A DNA stretch of 48,369 nucleotides, taken from positions 1-48,369 of the forward strand of contig JAUXVT010000080.1 in NCBI GenBank assembly GCA_030680405.1. Reading direction: 5' to 3'. This document shows, one piece after another, positions 18,046-25,411 of the stretch. Positions within the stretch are counted from its first letter, which is position 1; each line of letters opens with the position of its first letter. Under the pieces are notes generated by a model, which saw nothing but the letters and a program-made list of their open reading frames with translations, had not been told where the DNA came from and made no database searches. Origin of the DNA: Thiobacillus sp. (GTDB taxonomy: Bacteria > Pseudomonadota > Gammaproteobacteria > Burkholderiales > Thiobacillaceae). The position numbers were made by a program, and so were the translations under genes.

Positions 18046-18861
18046 TTAACGCTTCATGCCGGGCAGGTCATACGTGCCACCCTTGGCCTGGTGAGTGAGG
18101 AACGAGATGAGCGCAGTGGTCGCCGGCGAGCCGAACTCGATGTCCGGCGTGCGCATCTGCCAGTGGCAATCCCACATGCGGTGCTGCATGTTGCGCGCCA
18201 CACCATGCGAGACGCGATAGGTCGGCCAGGTTGTCATCGTGGCCTGGACGTCGTTCTTGTTGTACACGTTCACCAAGCTCTGCAAGCGCACGCGCTTGCC
18301 GTCCTCGGCATGGCAGGTCGCACAGGAAAAATCCATCGGCCCTTGGCGATTCCAGAAATAGGCCTCGCCGACTTTCAGGGCTTCCTTCTCCGCCGGGTGC
18401 TTGAGCGGCGGATTGATTTTCATGCCGTTGCTCTGATAAGCCACGTAGGCCGCCAGCATTTCGATATCGGTGTTGGTTTCGTTGTAGCGCTGGTCGGCGA
18501 AGGTCTTCTTCTTGATCTCCGATGCGTCGAAGCCCTGCAGGGTCGTCATGCAGGTCAGCAGGCGCGATTCCAGATCCTGCACCCGCTTGGTGTCCTTGAA
18601 GTAACGCGGCATCTGCGCGTAGGCGCCCTTGAGCTTGCCCGCGCCCAGACCGAAGTCGCATTTTTCCAGGGTGGCGTTCTTGGGGCCGCGCTTGGTCTTG
18701 AACAGCACCTCGCCCTGATCGATCACCAGAAAGCCCGGGTTAGCATCCTTGTCGGCCAGCATCGCGCGATATTCCTCGACACTCACTTCGCCCATCGCCA
18801 GGGGCGCGGCGAGCGAGAGTACCACGGCGGCCATTCCTGTTACCGTCAGGTTACGTTTCAT
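18046..18861 (-). CDS. soxA: Sulfur oxidation c-type cytochrome SoxA (single-haem type)
   Basis: A 271-residue SoxA with a Sec signal (MKRNLTVTGMAAVVLSLAAPLAMG). Only one haem motif is present, FSCATCH (C180, C183, H184); the region where diheme SoxA carries its first haem reads KCDFGLGAGKLKG, so this is the monohaem form. C231 in MWDCHWQMR is the conserved active-site cysteine that becomes a persulfide ligand. SoxXA joins thiosulfate to SoxY. The ATG at 18861 follows GAGGAG; the longer frame from 19068 has no signal peptide at its start. First gene of soxAXYZ, with a sigma-54 promoter element about 50 bp upstream. Confidence 0.93.
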   Translation of the reverse strand: MKRNLTVTGMAAVVLSLAAPLAMGEVSVEEYRAMLADKDANPGFLVIDQGEVLFKTKRGPKNATLEKCDFGLGAGKLKGAYAQMPRYFKDTKRVQDLESRLLTCMTTLQGFDASEIKKKTFADQRYNETNTDIEMLAAYVAYQSNGMKINPPLKHPAEKEALKVGEAYFWNRQGPMDFSCATCHAEDGKRVRLQSLVNVYNKNDVQATMTTWPTYRVSHGVARNMQHRMWDCHWQMRTPDIEFGSPATTALISFLTHQAKGGTYDLPGMKR

Positions 18862-18910
18862 TGAAGTCTCCTCAGTTTGGGTCGGATCAGCCGAAGCCGC
18901 TTGAACACAG

Positions 18911-18926
18911 TGCACGAGGCGTGCCA
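18911..18926 (-). promoter_or_regulatory. Near-consensus sigma-54 (-24/-12) promoter of soxAXYZ
   Basis: The minus strand reads TGGCACGCCTCGTGCA, against the consensus TGGCACG-N4-TTGCA: the -24 half is perfect, the -12 half has one mismatch, and GG-GC spacing is exactly 10. The predicted start is near 18900, giving a leader of about 40 bases before the soxA ATG with its GAGGAG site. Caveat: GCACG-3-CGTGC within it is an inverted repeat, so it might instead be an operator. Confidence 0.6.
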
Positions 18927-19045
18927 CCGGGACGTCAATGATTAACCAATTGAAAATAAAGACATTTTCCGCATCACCGCAGCGCAGTAGGTCTTGCGGT
19001 TTGCAATACCCAGGTAAAATGCAATGCCAGTAGCACATCAACGCA

Positions 19046-19462
19046 TCAAATCGCACGCCGCAAGACACCGGAAAGTTGCGTGCCCGCAGTCACCGTATTG
19101 AAGACGGTACCGCATTTCCTCACATTGTCGTGCAGCAGTTCCAGGCGCCGGTCCGGCTCGTCATTGTCGACGATGATCTCGTAGGTGATGGATTCCATTT
19201 TCGGCGGTACATCCTGGCGCACGCCATCGACGCGCACCTCGACGCCGCGCAGCGAGAAACCCAGTAGCGGCGTCACCCGTTCGATGCCCTTGATCATGCA
19301 GGCCGACAAGGCTGCCAGCAGCAGTTCGGCTGGATTGAAGGCGTCCGGGTTGCCCGCCAGGTCCGTATCCAGCGTGATTTCAGCAGCCTTGCAGCGGGCA
19401 AGGCTGCCATGGGCGTCAAGCCGCCGGGTTTCCACGTGGAAGCGCATCTTGGGTTCGCTCAT
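19046..19462 (-). CDS. OsmC/Ohr family protein
   Basis: A 138-residue OsmC-fold protein. NPAELLLAALSACMIKGIERV holds the first conserved cysteine, and VRKCGTVFNTV the second; in OsmC/Ohr peroxidases this Cys pair reduces organic hydroperoxides, although other OsmC proteins are of unknown substrate. It is the last gene of the ars operon, 26 bp after the thioredoxin-like gene, suggesting a role in thiol or oxidative stress during arsenic exposure (inference). The ATG at 19462 gives MSEPKMRFHVETRRLDAHG. Confidence 0.8.
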   Translation of the reverse strand: MSEPKMRFHVETRRLDAHGSLARCKAAEITLDTDLAGNPDAFNPAELLLAALSACMIKGIERVTPLLGFSLRGVEVRVDGVRQDVPPKMESITYEIIVDNDEPDRRLELLHDNVRKCGTVFNTVTAGTQLSGVLRRAI

Positions 19463-19488
19463 GGGGCCTCCCGATTTTCATTGAATCG

Positions 19489-19719
19489 TCAGAGCCAGCT
19501 TTCGATCTTCTTGCGATCCGGCACGCCGCCGACATGCACCACCTTGCCGTCGATCACCACGCCGGGGGTAGACATGACGCCGTACCCCAGGATGGCCGCC
19601 ATGTCATCGACCTTCTCGATGGTGACCGCGACGCCGCGCGCCTGCGCGACTTCCTCGATGAGTTTCAGCGTGGTTTTGCAGTTGGCGCAGCCGCTGCCGA
19701 GAACCTTGATGTCTTTCAT
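19489..19719 (-). CDS. Small thioredoxin-fold protein (redox-active disulfide type)
   Basis: A 76-residue thioredoxin-like protein with the active site GSGCANCKTT near the N-terminus and the cis-proline region MSTPGVVIDGKVVHVGG. Size and motif match the small TM0996/MTH895-type thioredoxins often found in arsenic operons beside ArsP permeases. It may supply electrons to the LMW-phosphatase-type ArsC enzymes or move thiols (inference). AGGAG precedes the ATG at 19719. It starts 13 bp after the arsM stop. Confidence 0.85.
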   Translation of the reverse strand: MKDIKVLGSGCANCKTTLKLIEEVAQARGVAVTIEKVDDMAAILGYGVMSTPGVVIDGKVVHVGGVPDRKKIESWL

Positions 19720-19732
19720 GTGAGTCTCCTGT

Positions 19733-20595
19733 TTAGCAGCAAGATTTACCGGAGGGTATCGGCGTGCAGCAGGTGCTGCCTGCCGCATTTGGATTTCCTG
19801 GCTTGACGGCTTCGATGGTGGCCGAGGCGATGAAATCCTCGACTCCCCGGCCGGGCGCCCAGTGGCGAATGAACTCGCGGCTGGCATCCTTGGGGGCAAT
19901 GCGGATGTCAGCGAAGTCTGCCCCCGTGAGCATGGCCGTGAGTTCATCGACGCTGGCCGCGCCGGCCACGCAGGCGATGTGGAGGGCGACTTCCTTCTGC
20001 ATGGCCTCGGGCAACGGGGCGGTGGTGACGATGTCGGAAATAGCGAGACGGCCGCCGGGTTTCAGCACCCGCCAGACGTCGCGAAACACCTGCGCCTTAT
20101 CCGGCGACAGGTTGATGACGCAGTTGGAAATGATGGCGTCGACCGTGGCGTCGGTCACCGGCAGGTCTCGATCTCGCCGAGGCGGAAGTCCACGTTGGCA
20201 TAGCCGCCCTTGACTGCGTGGGCGCGGGCCTTGGAAACCATGTCGGGGGTCATGTCGACGCCGATGACGGCGCCGGTCGCGCCCACCTGGCGCGCGGCCA
20301 GGAAGGCGTCGAAGCCCGCGCCGCTACCCAGATCCAGCACGGTTTCACCCGGCTGCAGCGCTGCGATGGCCTGTGGATTGCCGCAGCCCAGGCCCAGGTT
20401 GGCGCCTTCCGGCACGGCAGCCGTCTCCTCGGCGCTGTAGCCGATGCCACGCGACAGCAGTTCGGCGACGGATTGCTCCGATGGCGCGCAACATCCCGTG
20501 CTCGGCGCGCAGCAGCCGCTGGATTCGGCGCGCGCCACGGCACCATAGGCGGCGCGCACCTGCTGGCGGATCTGGTCGTGTTCCTTGATGGCCAT
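19733..20595 (-). pseudogene. arsM: Arsenite S-adenosylmethionine methyltransferase ArsM, frameshifted
   Basis: Two overlapping frames together encode a full ArsM of about 287 residues. The first (20595 down to about 20170) holds [18 protein letters not shown], the SAM motif [20 protein letters not shown] and DFRLGEIET. The second (about 20158 to 19733) continues with VDAIISNCVINLSPDKAQV, RVLKPGGRLAISDIV, HIACVAGA and a tail CCTPIPSGKSCC. The join near 20165 lacks one base: the expected GAGAACCTGCCGGTG reads GAGACCTGCCGGTG. The catalytic cysteines of ArsM (in SNCVIN, in HIACVAG and the N-terminal CC) are kept, so the break is recent, programmed or a sequencing error. If real, As(III) methylation is lost. 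AAGGAG precedes the ATG at 20595. Confidence 0.85.
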
Positions 20596-20623
20596 GATCG
20601 GACTCCTTGTTCGTGTTCGTGCC

Positions 20624-20938
20624 TCAACAGCAGGATTTGCCCGATGGCGTGGGCGTGCAGCAGGCGCCACTTTCCGCTACCGCAATGGCGGCGAGTTTGT
20701 CGGCAGCCCGCGGCACAAAATGGGCAGCGTAGGCCTCGTCGAAGCGGGCGTCGAGTTTTTGCGCGGTTTCGTCGCGGATGTGGCGCGCAATCTCGATCAC
20801 CGTGTCGATCTGTTCGCGGGACACGCCATAGCCCTTCAGGCGCTCGATCTGGCACAGGCCCTGGCCGGGATGGTTGGCGGCGACATTGGCCGCCAACGAG
20901 ACCAGGGCGACGATGGAGGGATGCAGGTCGGTACTCAT
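20624..20938 (-). CDS. Carboxymuconolactone-decarboxylase/AhpD-like small protein with Cys tail
   Basis: A 104-residue helical protein. The segment [40 protein letters not shown] resembles small AhpD-like proteins of arsenic clusters, though the usual CxxC is reduced to a single Cys in GLCQIE. The C-terminus ends [12 protein letters not shown], almost identical to the ArsM tail encoded by the next gene. Function unknown; the Cys tail suggests As(III) binding or handover (inference). The ATG overlaps the arsP stop by 4 bp. A much longer upstream open frame is a shadow of arsP. Confidence 0.7.
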   Translation of the reverse strand: MSTDLHPSIVALVSLAANVAANHPGQGLCQIERLKGYGVSREQIDTVIEIARHIRDETAQKLDARFDEAYAAHFVPRAADKLAAIAVAESGACCTPTPSGKSCC

Positions 20939-21897
20939 ATAACCCCTTTCATGGCATTGAACAGCAAGCCCACGATGACGAACGAGATACTGAGATAGGC
21001 CGCGAACAGCGCCAGGAGCGGCACCTTCACGACCTTTTTCAGGATGATCATTTCCGGCAGCGACAGCGCGGTGACCGCCATCATGAACGCCAGCACCGTG
21101 CCGATGGGCACCCCCTTGCCCAGCAACACCTCGGCGATGGGGATGATGCCGACCGCATCGGAATACAGGGGCACGCCGACCAGCACGGCGCCGACGACCG
21201 AAAGCACGCCGCCGTCGCCGGCGATGCGGGCAACGAAATCGGCCGGCACGTAGCCGTGGATGAAGGCGCCGACGCCCACGCCGAGCAGGATGAATTTCCA
21301 GATACGGCCGACGATTTCCTTCACCTGGCTGACTGCATACGCATGGCGGGCGCGCAGCGAATTGTCCTCTTCGATCTCCGCCGTTTCGCCCATGTGGATC
21401 TTCCACACATAGTCCTCGACCCAGCGCTCCGGCTTGAAGCGTTCCAGCACGAAGCCGCCGATCAGCGCCACGGAAAGGCCGGAAACGACATAGAGCACGG
21501 TGAATTTCCAGCCGATGACCGACGCCAGCACCACCACCGCCACCTCGTTGATCATCGGGCTGGCGACCAGGAACGAAAACGTCACGCCGAGCGGGATGCC
21601 GGCCTCGACGAAGCCAATAAAGAGCGGAATCGACGAGCACGAGCAGAACGGCGTCACTGCACCCAGCCCGACCGCCATGAAGCGACTTTGCAGGTTGCCG
21701 CAGTTGCGGATGAACGCGCGCACCTTCTCGGGCTTGAGCAGGGCGCGCAGCAGGCCCATGGCGTAGATCACCAGGGTGAGCAGCACCAGGATCTTCGCCA
21801 CGTCCATGACGAAGAAGTGCAGCGCCGCGCCCAGCGGGGTGTCCGGCGTTAGTCCGGCGAGATCGAAGACTAGCAGGGCGGCGAAGGCGTCGAACAT
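20935..21897 (-). CDS. arsP: ArsP-type permease (organoarsenical efflux)
   Basis: A 320-residue permease of the UPF0718/DUF318 family with about eight membrane spans. The diagnostic motif TPFCSCSSIPLF lies near residue 80, and a second repeat LVGVPLYSDAVGIIPIAE lies near 240. Characterised ArsP proteins export trivalent organoarsenicals; others of the family are only linked to ars operons. A cytoplasmic loop (about 165-205) separates the two halves. With ArsI-like and ArsM genes around it, a role in methylarsenic efflux fits. It starts 36 bp after acr3. Confidence 0.85.
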   Translation of the reverse strand: MFDAFAALLVFDLAGLTPDTPLGAALHFFVMDVAKILVLLTLVIYAMGLLRALLKPEKVRAFIRNCGNLQSRFMAVGLGAVTPFCSCSSIPLFIGFVEAGIPLGVTFSFLVASPMINEVAVVVLASVIGWKFTVLYVVSGLSVALIGGFVLERFKPERWVEDYVWKIHMGETAEIEEDNSLRARHAYAVSQVKEIVGRIWKFILLGVGVGAFIHGYVPADFVARIAGDGGVLSVVGAVLVGVPLYSDAVGIIPIAEVLLGKGVPIGTVLAFMMAVTALSLPEMIILKKVVKVPLLALFAAYLSISFVIVGLLFNAMKGVI

Positions 21898-21933
21898 TAC
21901 TGTGACTCGAACTCGGTGAACATGATGTTTCCC

Positions 21934-23013
21934 TTATTTGGCAGCCAAGCCGGCTTCATACCAGCTCTTGCTGCGGTTAACGATCTTCACCACCAGCAGC
22001 ATCACCGGTACCTCGATCAGCACGCCCACCACCGTGGCGAGTGCCGCGCCGGACTGGAAACCGAACAGTGCGATCGCCGCCGCCACAGCCAGCTCGAAGA
22101 AGTTGGACGCGCCGATCAGCGCCGACGGGCCAGCCACGCGGTGCTTCTCGCCCACTTTTCGATTCAACCAGTAGGCCAGCGACGAATTGAAGAGCACCTG
22201 GATCAGGATCGGCACGGCCAAGAGCGCAATGATCAGCGGCTGCCGGAGGATGGCCTCGCCCTGGAAGGCGAACAGCAGCACCAGCGTCGCCAGCAGCGCG
22301 AGGATGGAGGCGTGGCCGAGCTGCGCCATGACCGCATCGAACGCCGCCTGCCCGCGCCTGAGCAGCAGCTTGCGCCAGACCTGCGCCAGAATCACCGGGA
22401 TAACGATGTACAGCACCACCGAGGTGAACAGCGTGTCCCACGGCACCATGATCGCCGACAGCCCCAACAGCAGGCCGACGATGGGAGCGAAGGCAAAAAT
22501 CATGATGGCATCGTTCAGCGCCACCTGCGACAGCGTGAAATAGGGATCGCCGCCGGTCAGCCGGCTCCACACGAACACCATCGCGGTGCACGGCGCGGCG
22601 GCCAGCAGGATGAGACCGGCGACGTAGCTGTCGAGCTGTTCCGCCGGCAGATAGGGGGCAAACCAGTGACGGATGAAAATCCAGGCCAGCAGGGCCATGG
22701 AAAACGGCTTCACCGCCCAGTTGACGAACAGCGTGACGCCGATGCCTTTCCAGTGCGACCTCACCTGATGCAGGGCGCCGAAGTCGATCTTCATCAGCAT
22801 GGGGATGATCATCACCCAGATCAAAAGCCCGACCGGGATGTTCACCTGCGCCACTTCCATGCGCCCCAGCGCCTGAAACGGCGCGGGCAACAGCTGGCCC
22901 AGCAGCACGCCGGCGACGATGCACAGCGCCACCCACAGGGTGAGCCAGCGCTCGAACACGCTCATCGGCGCACCGGCAACGCGTTTCCCGGTCACCTCAC
23001 ACTGCGCGCTCAT
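21934..23013 (-). CDS. acr3: Arsenite efflux transporter Acr3
   Basis: A 359-residue, ten-span Acr3 (BART superfamily) arsenite exporter. Typical segments are IWVMIIPMLMKIDFGAL, LILLAAAPCTAMVFVWSRL with the essential Cys of the fourth span, LNDAIMIFAFAPIVGLLLG, and ASNFFELAVAAAIALFG near the end. It extrudes As(III) using the proton gradient. I place the start at 23013 (MSAQCEVTGKRV), where ATGA overlaps the stop of the upstream arsC; a longer frame to 23214 only shadows arsC. Confidence 0.95.
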   Translation of the reverse strand: MSAQCEVTGKRVAGAPMSVFERWLTLWVALCIVAGVLLGQLLPAPFQALGRMEVAQVNIPVGLLIWVMIIPMLMKIDFGALHQVRSHWKGIGVTLFVNWAVKPFSMALLAWIFIRHWFAPYLPAEQLDSYVAGLILLAAAPCTAMVFVWSRLTGGDPYFTLSQVALNDAIMIFAFAPIVGLLLGLSAIMVPWDTLFTSVVLYIVIPVILAQVWRKLLLRRGQAAFDAVMAQLGHASILALLATLVLLFAFQGEAILRQPLIIALLAVPILIQVLFNSSLAYWLNRKVGEKHRVAGPSALIGASNFFELAVAAAIALFGFQSGAALATVVGVLIEVPVMLLVVKIVNRSKSWYEAGLAAK

Positions 23014-23507
23014 GCCATCTTCCCGATGTCGCGCACCGCCTGCTGCAGCTTCATGGCGTCCAGCGTGGCAAACGGCAGGCTGACGAACATGCAGATGCGG
23101 CGCTGCAACTGGTTCATGGCGTCGACAAAGGCATGGCGCTTCGCCTCGTCGCTGCCTGCCACCACGGCCGGGTCGGGGATGCCCCAGTGCGCGGTGATCG
23201 GCTGTCCCGGCCACACCGGGCAGACCTCACCCGCTGCGTTGTCGCACACCGTGATGACGAAATCGAGCTGCGGCGCATCGGGCTGCGCAAATTCACCCCA
23301 CGGCTTGCTGCGCAGCGCGCCGGTGGGGAAATGGTTCTTTTCAAGCAACTCCAGCGCAAACGGATTGACCTGCCCGGCAGGCTGGCTGCCCGCGCTGAAC
23401 GCCCGGAAGCGTCCCTTGCCCAGATTGTTCAGCAGCGATTCGGCCAGTATCGAGCGCGCCGAATTGCCGGTGCACAGGAACAGCACATTGAAAGCGGGTT
23501 CGGCCAT
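23010..23507 (-). CDS. arsC: Arsenate reductase ArsC, LMW-phosphatase type (first copy)
   Basis: A 165-residue arsenate reductase with the LMW-PTP P-loop LCTGNSARSI at residues 11-20 and the second region FVITVCDNAAGEVCPVWPG with the two resolving-region cysteines. It reduces As(V) to As(III), probably with thioredoxin-type reduction. The form with PITAHWGIPDP resembles the subgroup common next to acr3. It differs clearly from the neighbouring arsC copy (CTGNSARS against CTGNSCRS), so the pair is not a recent duplication. Confidence 0.92.
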   Translation of the reverse strand: MAEPAFNVLFLCTGNSARSILAESLLNNLGKGRFRAFSAGSQPAGQVNPFALELLEKNHFPTGALRSKPWGEFAQPDAPQLDFVITVCDNAAGEVCPVWPGQPITAHWGIPDPAVVAGSDEAKRHAFVDAMNQLQRRICMFVSLPFATLDAMKLQQAVRDIGKMA

Positions 23508-23525
23508 GGCAGCGTCTCCGTCGGC

Positions 23526-23957
23526 TCAGGCAGCCGCGGCCTGCAGGCCGAGTTTCTCGCGTACCGCCGCCACTAGGCGGGTGCGGATGTCGTCGCGCAC
23601 GGCAAGGAAGCTCTCCAGCGGCTCGCCGTGCGGGTCGTGGAACGGCAGGTGGATGCTGGGGATCGGGCGCGGGAAAATCGGGCAGGCTTCCTTCGCGTTG
23701 TCGCACACCGTCACCACCAGGTCGATGTTTTCGTTCATCACTGCGTCGATATCCTTCGGATGCAGGCCGTCGGTGTTCAGCCCGGCCTGCTTCAGCGCCA
23801 CGATCGCGCCGTCGGCCACTCTCGGCTGCGGCCGAGTGCCGGCGGAGAGCGCGCGCACCTGGCCGGCGAGGTCATGGTTCAGCAGCACTTCGGCCATTTG
23901 CGAGCGACAGGAGTTGCCGGTGCACAGCACCAGCACGGTGTAGATTTTTTCAGCCAC
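23526..23957 (-). CDS. arsC: Arsenate reductase ArsC, LMW-phosphatase type (second copy)
   Basis: A 143-residue LMW-phosphatase-fold arsenate reductase. The active loop is VLCTGNSCRSQMAEV near residue 12 and the second cysteine region is LVVTVCDNAKEACPIFP. It is shorter than the other copy and has an IHLPFHDPHGEP segment, as in thioredoxin-linked ArsC of Gram-positive type. Two non-identical arsC genes in one operon may differ in reductant or in induction. It lies 39 bp after the arsI-like gene. Confidence 0.92.
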   Translation of the reverse strand: MAEKIYTVLVLCTGNSCRSQMAEVLLNHDLAGQVRALSAGTRPQPRVADGAIVALKQAGLNTDGLHPKDIDAVMNENIDLVVTVCDNAKEACPIFPRPIPSIHLPFHDPHGEPLESFLAVRDDIRTRLVAAVREKLGLQAAAA

Positions 23958-23996
23958 GATGGGTCCCTGATGAAGTGAAATTGAATGAAGCGAAAC

Positions 23997-24470
23997 TCAG
24001 CAACAGCCGCCCGCGGCCGGCTTGGCCTTGATCGGGATGCAACTGGAAACTTTGGCTACGGCCGGTTCAGGCACGCAGCAGCCGCTCGCTTCCTGCCCGC
24101 CGAACACCGGGATGCTGTCGAGCGTGTGATAGGTTTCCCACGCGATGCCCTGCGGGTCGGTCGCCCAGTACTTATCCGATTTGGCGTAGCAGCAGGCCGT
24201 GCCCATCTCCTCCACCACCTCAGTGTCGAGCTTTTGCAGGCGTTCGCTCATCTCGGCCAGTTCGTCGGCCGACTCGACCTGCACGCCCAGATGGTTGAGG
24301 CCGGGGGCGGCGCCGCGCGCCGAGATCGCGAAATTCACGCGTGGATCGTCGAGCATCCATTTCGCGTAGTCATCCTTGGCGACGCTGGGCTCGGCGGCAA
24401 ACAAGGCGGAATAAAAGCGGATGCTGGCGGCCAGATCGTCGACCGCGACGTGTACATGCAGACGTTTCAT
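23997..24470 (-). CDS. arsI: ArsI/CadI family vicinal-oxygen-chelate protein (C-As lyase-like) with Cys-rich tail
   Basis: A 157-residue VOC-fold protein. Candidate Fe(II) ligands are a His in MKRLHVHVAV (5 or 7), H60 in GLNHLGVQV and E112 in WETYHTL. The vicinal cysteines C93-C94 (TACCYAKSDKYW) are those that bind trivalent organoarsenicals in ArsI, which breaks the C-As bond of methylarsenite. Many such proteins are annotated only as cadmium-induced CadI. An extra C-terminal tail of about 30 residues carries SGCCVPEP, SSCIPIK and a final GGCC. It is the second gene of the operon, 9 bp after arsR. Confidence 0.82.
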   Translation of the reverse strand: MKRLHVHVAVDDLAASIRFYSALFAAEPSVAKDDYAKWMLDDPRVNFAISARGAAPGLNHLGVQVESADELAEMSERLQKLDTEVVEEMGTACCYAKSDKYWATDPQGIAWETYHTLDSIPVFGGQEASGCCVPEPAVAKVSSCIPIKAKPAAGGCC

Positions 24471-24479
24471 GAGGGCTCC

Positions 24480-24824
24480 TTATTCAGTGGCACCGGATTT
24501 TTCAGGTTCACACGCCGGGGTGCAGACCGGCGAGCAGGGATTGCCGCCGCAGCAGTTTTCGGTAAGAAAACCGAGCAGCGCATTCATGGTCGCGAAATTC
24601 GCGCTGTAGATGACAAAGCGCCCCGCCTGTTGCGAACTCACCATGTCGGCGTGCGACAGTTCCTTCAGGTGAAACGACAGCGAGGACGGCGCAATGCCGG
24701 TGAGCTCGCTGATCCTGCCGGCGGCAAGTCCGGCCGGACCAGCCTGGACCAGCGCACGAAAGATAGCCAGGCGGGAATCCTGGGCCAGGGCGGCAAGGGC
24801 GGTGACAACGGTCTTTGTTTCCAT
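24480..24824 (-). CDS. arsR: Arsenite-responsive repressor ArsR
   Basis: A 114-residue ArsR/SmtB winged-helix repressor. The DNA-binding helix reads GIAPSSLSFHLKELSHADMV with no CVC metal site in it. Instead the C-terminus has NCCGGNPCSPVC (C91, C92, C97, C101) plus C105, like the C-terminal As(III) site of the Acidithiobacillus ferrooxidans-type ArsR. As(III) binding should release it from the operator. The start at 24824 lies only 1 bp from a TTTCAA-6-TTGAAA palindrome, so there is no room for a normal ribosome site; the message is probably leaderless. First gene of the ten-gene ars operon. Confidence 0.92.
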   Translation of the reverse strand: METKTVVTALAALAQDSRLAIFRALVQAGPAGLAAGRISELTGIAPSSLSFHLKELSHADMVSSQQAGRFVIYSANFATMNALLGFLTENCCGGNPCSPVCTPACEPEKSGATE

Positions 24825-24825
24825 A

Positions 24826-24860
24826 TTTCAATAATATTTGAAATGTTAAAAATATTGCAA
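24826..24860 (-). promoter_or_regulatory. ars promoter and ArsR operator (leaderless start)
   Basis: On the minus strand, -35 TTGCAA (24855-24860) and -10 TATTAT (24831-24836) are 18 bp apart. The palindrome TTTCAA-6-TTGAAA (24826-24843) covers the -10 box and looks like an ArsR operator. The arsR ATG begins 7 bases after the -10 box, where transcription itself should start, so the arsR message would have almost no leader. Confidence 0.6.
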
Positions 24861-25033
24861 GCGTTTTTTTATCCTTGCCCCTGCTGCGTGATTTTTGATG
24901 GCCCTTGACCCGGTCAAACCGGCAATCCTGAAAAATATCGAGTCGAACGGGAATAAACTGGGCATTAGAGATGTTCACGTCCATGCAAGCCCAGACTTGC
25001 CCATTCCCCCCAACCATTGAACAAGGAAACGCC

Positions 25034-25411
25034 ATGAACACCTCATTGACCACCTCCCTCGCCGCGCTGAGCATGCTGGTTGCCTGTGCCAGCCCCTACG
25101 CCGCATCGCCCGCCATGACCCAGATGGGCGTGCTCACCAACCCGGCCGGCATGACGCTATACATCTTCGACAAGGACATGGCCGGCTCCGGCAAGAGTGT
25201 CTGTAACGGCGAATGCGCCCAGAAATGGCCGCCCCTGACTGCCGCCGCGTCCGACAAGCCCAGCGGCGACTACGCCGTCATCACCCGCGACGACGGTTCC
25301 CAGCAGTGGTCGTACAAAGGCAAGCCGCTTTATCGGTGGTCCAAGGACCAGAAGCCGGGCGACATGACCGGCGACGGCGTCAACAATGTGTGGCATACCG
25401 CCAAGCCCTAA
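25034..25411 (+). CDS. Secreted repeat lipoprotein (COG4315 type)
   Basis: A 125-residue exported protein. The N-terminus MNTSLTTSLAALSMLVACAS has a lipobox-like LVAC. The body carries two copies of the short repeat of this family: GVLTNPAGMTLYIFDKDMAGSGKSVCNGECAQKWPP and a partner starting AVITRDDGSQQWSYKGKPLYRW. Family function is unknown; such proteins often sit beside ECF sigma genes. AAGGAAAC precedes the ATG at 25034. The stop codon directly abuts the GTG start of the sigma factor gene. Confidence 0.8.
   Translation: MNTSLTTSLAALSMLVACASPYAASPAMTQMGVLTNPAGMTLYIFDKDMAGSGKSVCNGECAQKWPPLTAAASDKPSGDYAVITRDDGSQQWSYKGKPLYRWSKDQKPGDMTGDGVNNVWHTAKP

Noticed and set aside
20624..21640. A 338-residue minus-strand frame covering the AhpD-like gene
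   Set aside because: Only its last 104 residues are a real protein; the rest runs through arsP in another frame. The ATG at 20938 overlapping the arsP stop is the better start.
20218..21852. Long plus-strand frames opposite arsM and arsP, and similar ones over acr3, comEC and relA
   Set aside because: All are rich in His, Gln, Arg and Asp from reversed codons of real membrane or enzyme genes and lack ribosome sites or motifs.
22976..23957. Two arsC genes as a possible tandem duplication
   Set aside because: The proteins differ in length, active-site loop and middle region, so they are two old subfamilies rather than a recent duplicate.
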